The notes under the pieces are model-generated. The model was not told where the DNA came from. It saw nothing but the letters and a program-made list of their open reading frames with translations, and made no database searches. 64,000 bases of DNA, from positions 16,798 to 80,797 of the forward strand of contig NZ_JHBV01000037.1 in the NCBI RefSeq assembly GCF_000724545.1, given 5' to 3'. Both the position numbers and the translations under genes were made by a program. The stretch comes from Aureispira sp. CCB-QB1 (GTDB lineage: Bacteria; Bacteroidota; Bacteroidia; Chitinophagales; Saprospiraceae). This document shows, in pieces, positions 62,060 to 64,000 of this stretch; within the stretch, counting starts at the first letter, position 1, and every line of letters starts with the position of its first letter.

Positions 62060-63913
62060 ATGACAAAAGACGATTACAAAAAAATAGCGCCTAATTTTCC
62101 TACTCAACCAGGAGTATATCGTTTTATAGACAAAGACGATGTAATTCTTTATATAGGAAAAGCGAAGCACCTAAAAAAGAGAGTTTCTTCTTATTTTGGG
62201 AATCGAAAAGACATGCGTAATAAGACGCGGATTATGGTGCGAAAGTCGGTTAGAATAGAATATACAATTGTAGATACAGAACAAGATGCTTTGTTATTGG
62301 AGGCTACATTGATTCAAAAGCACCAACCACGATTTAACGTGATGCTAAAGTCTGGAAAGCCTTATCCTTATATTTGCATCAAAAAAGAGCGTTTCCCAAG
62401 AGTCTTTATTACTCGACAAGTTTACAAGGATGGTTCTAAATACTTTGGTCCTTATGTCTCTAAGCGTAGAATGTACGCTATTTTAGAGTTAATTAAAAAT
62501 TTGTTTCAATTACGTACTTGTAGTCTAAATTTGTCCGAAAAAAATATCTTAGAAGGAAAGTTCAAGCCTTGTTTGGAATACCATATCAAGAATTGTTTGG
62601 CGCCATGTGTAGGTTTTGAAACAGAGGAGGAGTACAACGAAAAAGTAGACCAAGTTGCTAATATTCTGAAAGGGCATTTTGCATCAGTTAAACGATATTT
62701 AAAAGATGAGATGCAGAAGCATGCTGAAAAATTACAGTTTGAGCGTGCTCAAGAGATAAAAGTACAATATGATGCGCTAGAAAATTATCAAGGCAAATCG
62801 ACGGTTGTTAATCCTAGTATCAGGGATGTTGATGTATTTAGTTTGGAGCAGGATGATGAAATAGCTTACTTCAATTATTTAAAAGTAGTTGATGGAGCTA
62901 TTATTAATACCTTTACCATGGAGTTGGACAAAAACTTAGATGATGATCAAGAGGATCTATTAGTTTTTGCGATACAGACGTTGAGGGAAAAATATCAGAG
63001 TATTGCTCCCGAAGTGATTGTGCCGATTGACATTCCGTCTGTTTGGGAGGGAACAACGATTACCATTCCTAAGATAGGAGATAAGAAAAAACTGCTAGAA
63101 TTATCGGAGAAAAACTTAGCTTATTATGTTTTGCAAAAGCGTAAGCAAGCTGCCTCTAGAGCCAACAAACAATCAACTGCTGAAAAAGTGATGGAGATTA
63201 TGAAAAAAGACCTTCAAATGTCTGTCCTTCCATTACACATTGAATGTTTTGATAATTCGAATCTACAAGGAACCAATCCTGTTGCGGCTATGGTCTGTTT
63301 TCGACATGGAAAACCTTCTAAGCGAGATTACAGGCATTATCATGTTAAGACAGTCGAAGGTCCCGATGATTTTGCTTCTATGGAAGAAATTGTATACCGA
63401 CGATACAAGCGTCTTTTGGAGAGCAATAAAACATTGCCCCAATTGATTATTATAGATGGAGGGAAGGGGCAATTGAGTGCTGCTGTCAAGAGTTTGAAGG
63501 CGTTGAGTATTTATAAGCGTGTTACAATTATAGGAATTGCCAAACGGTTAGAAGAAATTTATTTTCCAGAGGACAGCGTACCCTTGTTATTGAGTAAAAA
63601 ATCACCTACACTTAAAGTTATTCAACAAGCTCGAAATGAAGCGCATCGCTTTGCTATAGAATTTCACCGGTTGATACGCTCCAAGAAATATGTTTCTACG
63701 CAATTAACAGAAATCCCAGGTATTGGGAAAAAAACAGCCGAAAAATTACTACAGGAATTTGCTTCCGTTGAAAAAATAAAAACGGCTGAACAAGAAGCGC
63801 TAGAAGCTTCTGTTGGTAAAGCAGCGACCAAGAAAATTTTTGCTCATTATGGTTTAACTTATAAAGAGACCGAAAAAAAGAAAGACAAACAAGAGAAGAA
63901 AAAAAATAAATAG
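62060..63913 (+). CDS. uvrC: Excinuclease ABC subunit C
   Basis: Encodes 617 residues, the standard length. UvrC makes both incisions in nucleotide-excision repair after UvrA and UvrB locate the lesion. The N-terminal GIY-YIG nuclease reads PGVYRFIDKDDVILYIGKAKHLKKRVSSYF (about residues 19-48), the UVR domain lies near 200-235, the RNase-H-like 5' nuclease contains IECFDNSNLQGTNPVAAMVCF and IIIDGGKGQLSAAV, and the helix-hairpin-helix end has LTEIPGIGKKTAEKLLQEFASVEKIKTA. A basic tail (KKKDKQEKKKNK) follows. It stands after a long gap and an unassigned terminator. Confidence 0.97.
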   Translation: MTKDDYKKIAPNFPTQPGVYRFIDKDDVILYIGKAKHLKKRVSSYFGNRKDMRNKTRIMVRKSVRIEYTIVDTEQDALLLEATLIQKHQPRFNVMLKSGKPYPYICIKKERFPRVFITRQVYKDGSKYFGPYVSKRRMYAILELIKNLFQLRTCSLNLSEKNILEGKFKPCLEYHIKNCLAPCVGFETEEEYNEKVDQVANILKGHFASVKRYLKDEMQKHAEKLQFERAQEIKVQYDALENYQGKSTVVNPSIRDVDVFSLEQDDEIAYFNYLKVVDGAIINTFTMELDKNLDDDQEDLLVFAIQTLREKYQSIAPEVIVPIDIPSVWEGTTITIPKIGDKKKLLELSEKNLAYYVLQKRKQAASRANKQSTAEKVMEIMKKDLQMSVLPLHIECFDNSNLQGTNPVAAMVCFRHGKPSKRDYRHYHVKTVEGPDDFASMEEIVYRRYKRLLESNKTLPQLIIIDGGKGQLSAAVKSLKALSIYKRVTIIGIAKRLEEIYFPEDSVPLLLSKKSPTLKVIQQARNEAHRFAIEFHRLIRSKKYVSTQLTEIPGIGKKTAEKLLQEFASVEKIKTAEQEALEASVGKAATKKIFAHYGLTYKETEKKKDKQEKKKNK

Positions 63914-64000
63914 GTATTAGACATTATCGTACATTAAAACTGTAAACAAAAAAGTGAAAAAAAAGTATAAATACAAGAAAGTAGTGTGAAAAAGGTAGAA

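Noticed and set aside
1..64000. CRISPR array, tRNA or rRNA genes, phage or conjugation genes
   Set aside because: None found: no regularly spaced identical repeats, no cloverleaf with a T-arm, no integrase, capsid or relaxase-like frame. The dispersed palindromes are not regularly spaced.

Overview
The window looks like a chromosomal segment of a low-GC member of the Bacteroidota, most likely a Saprospiria/Aureispira-like marine bacterium. Seen directly: several secreted proteins end in type IX secretion (T9SS) sorting domains, promoters match the Bacteroidota TTTG / TAnnTTTG pattern, start sites lack strong Shine-Dalgarno sequences, and the outer-membrane genes (TonB receptor, beta-barrels, TPR lipoprotein-like proteins) are typical of the phylum. 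The genus is an inference from gene style and from the abundant intergenic palindromes; no 16S rRNA gene is present. I recognised no tRNA, rRNA, CRISPR array, prophage or intact insertion sequence.

Layout. 0-3.3 kb: the 3' end of a gene, an AT-rich secreted protein, a cysteine-rich CWC protein and a leucine-rich-repeat protein. 3.9-10.4 kb: housekeeping genes (tsaB, an LptF/LptG-type permease, a thioredoxin-reductase-like flavoprotein, typA, and the rpsF-rpsR-rplI ribosomal operon). 11-21 kb: a 1039-residue TPR protein with a partner beta-barrel, small secreted proteins, a metallophosphoesterase joined to a propeller-like domain, and a lipoprotein. 21-23.2 kb: a redox group on the minus strand (thioredoxin, AhpD-like protein, AraC regulator). 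23.5-33 kb: sugar transferase, a SpeD-SpeE fusion facing yidC, an orphan histidine kinase, a TonB receptor and a small membrane protein. 33.9-43 kb: a phospholipase-like gene split by a -1 frameshift at A AAA AAG, two paralogous M43 metalloproteases, an arrestin-like protein, and a cobalamin riboswitch in front of a secreted propeller protein and a secreted SGNH hydrolase. 42.8-51.7 kb: fdhD, a large adhesin-like protein, a YdeP/FdhF molybdoenzyme and formate-tetrahydrofolate ligase, which together suggest formate/one-carbon metabolism. 52-54 kb: a type II restriction-modification pair of the HaeIII/NgoPII kind. 54-64 kb: TPR protein, folP, miaE, a 1007-residue coiled-coil protein, a small secreted protein and uvrC.

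Intergenic regions carry a modular family of short palindromic repeats built on TAGTTAGC / GCTAACTA arms, at about a dozen places, plus one 140-bp MITE-like element with perfect 11-bp terminal inverted repeats. The observations I rate highest are the candidate programmed frameshift at 34157-34163, the repeat family, a 23-codon ORF one base upstream of the methyltransferase gene, and the B12 riboswitch that controls a T9SS cargo gene and not a btuB-like receptor. I did not find a complete, clearly new multi-gene system.
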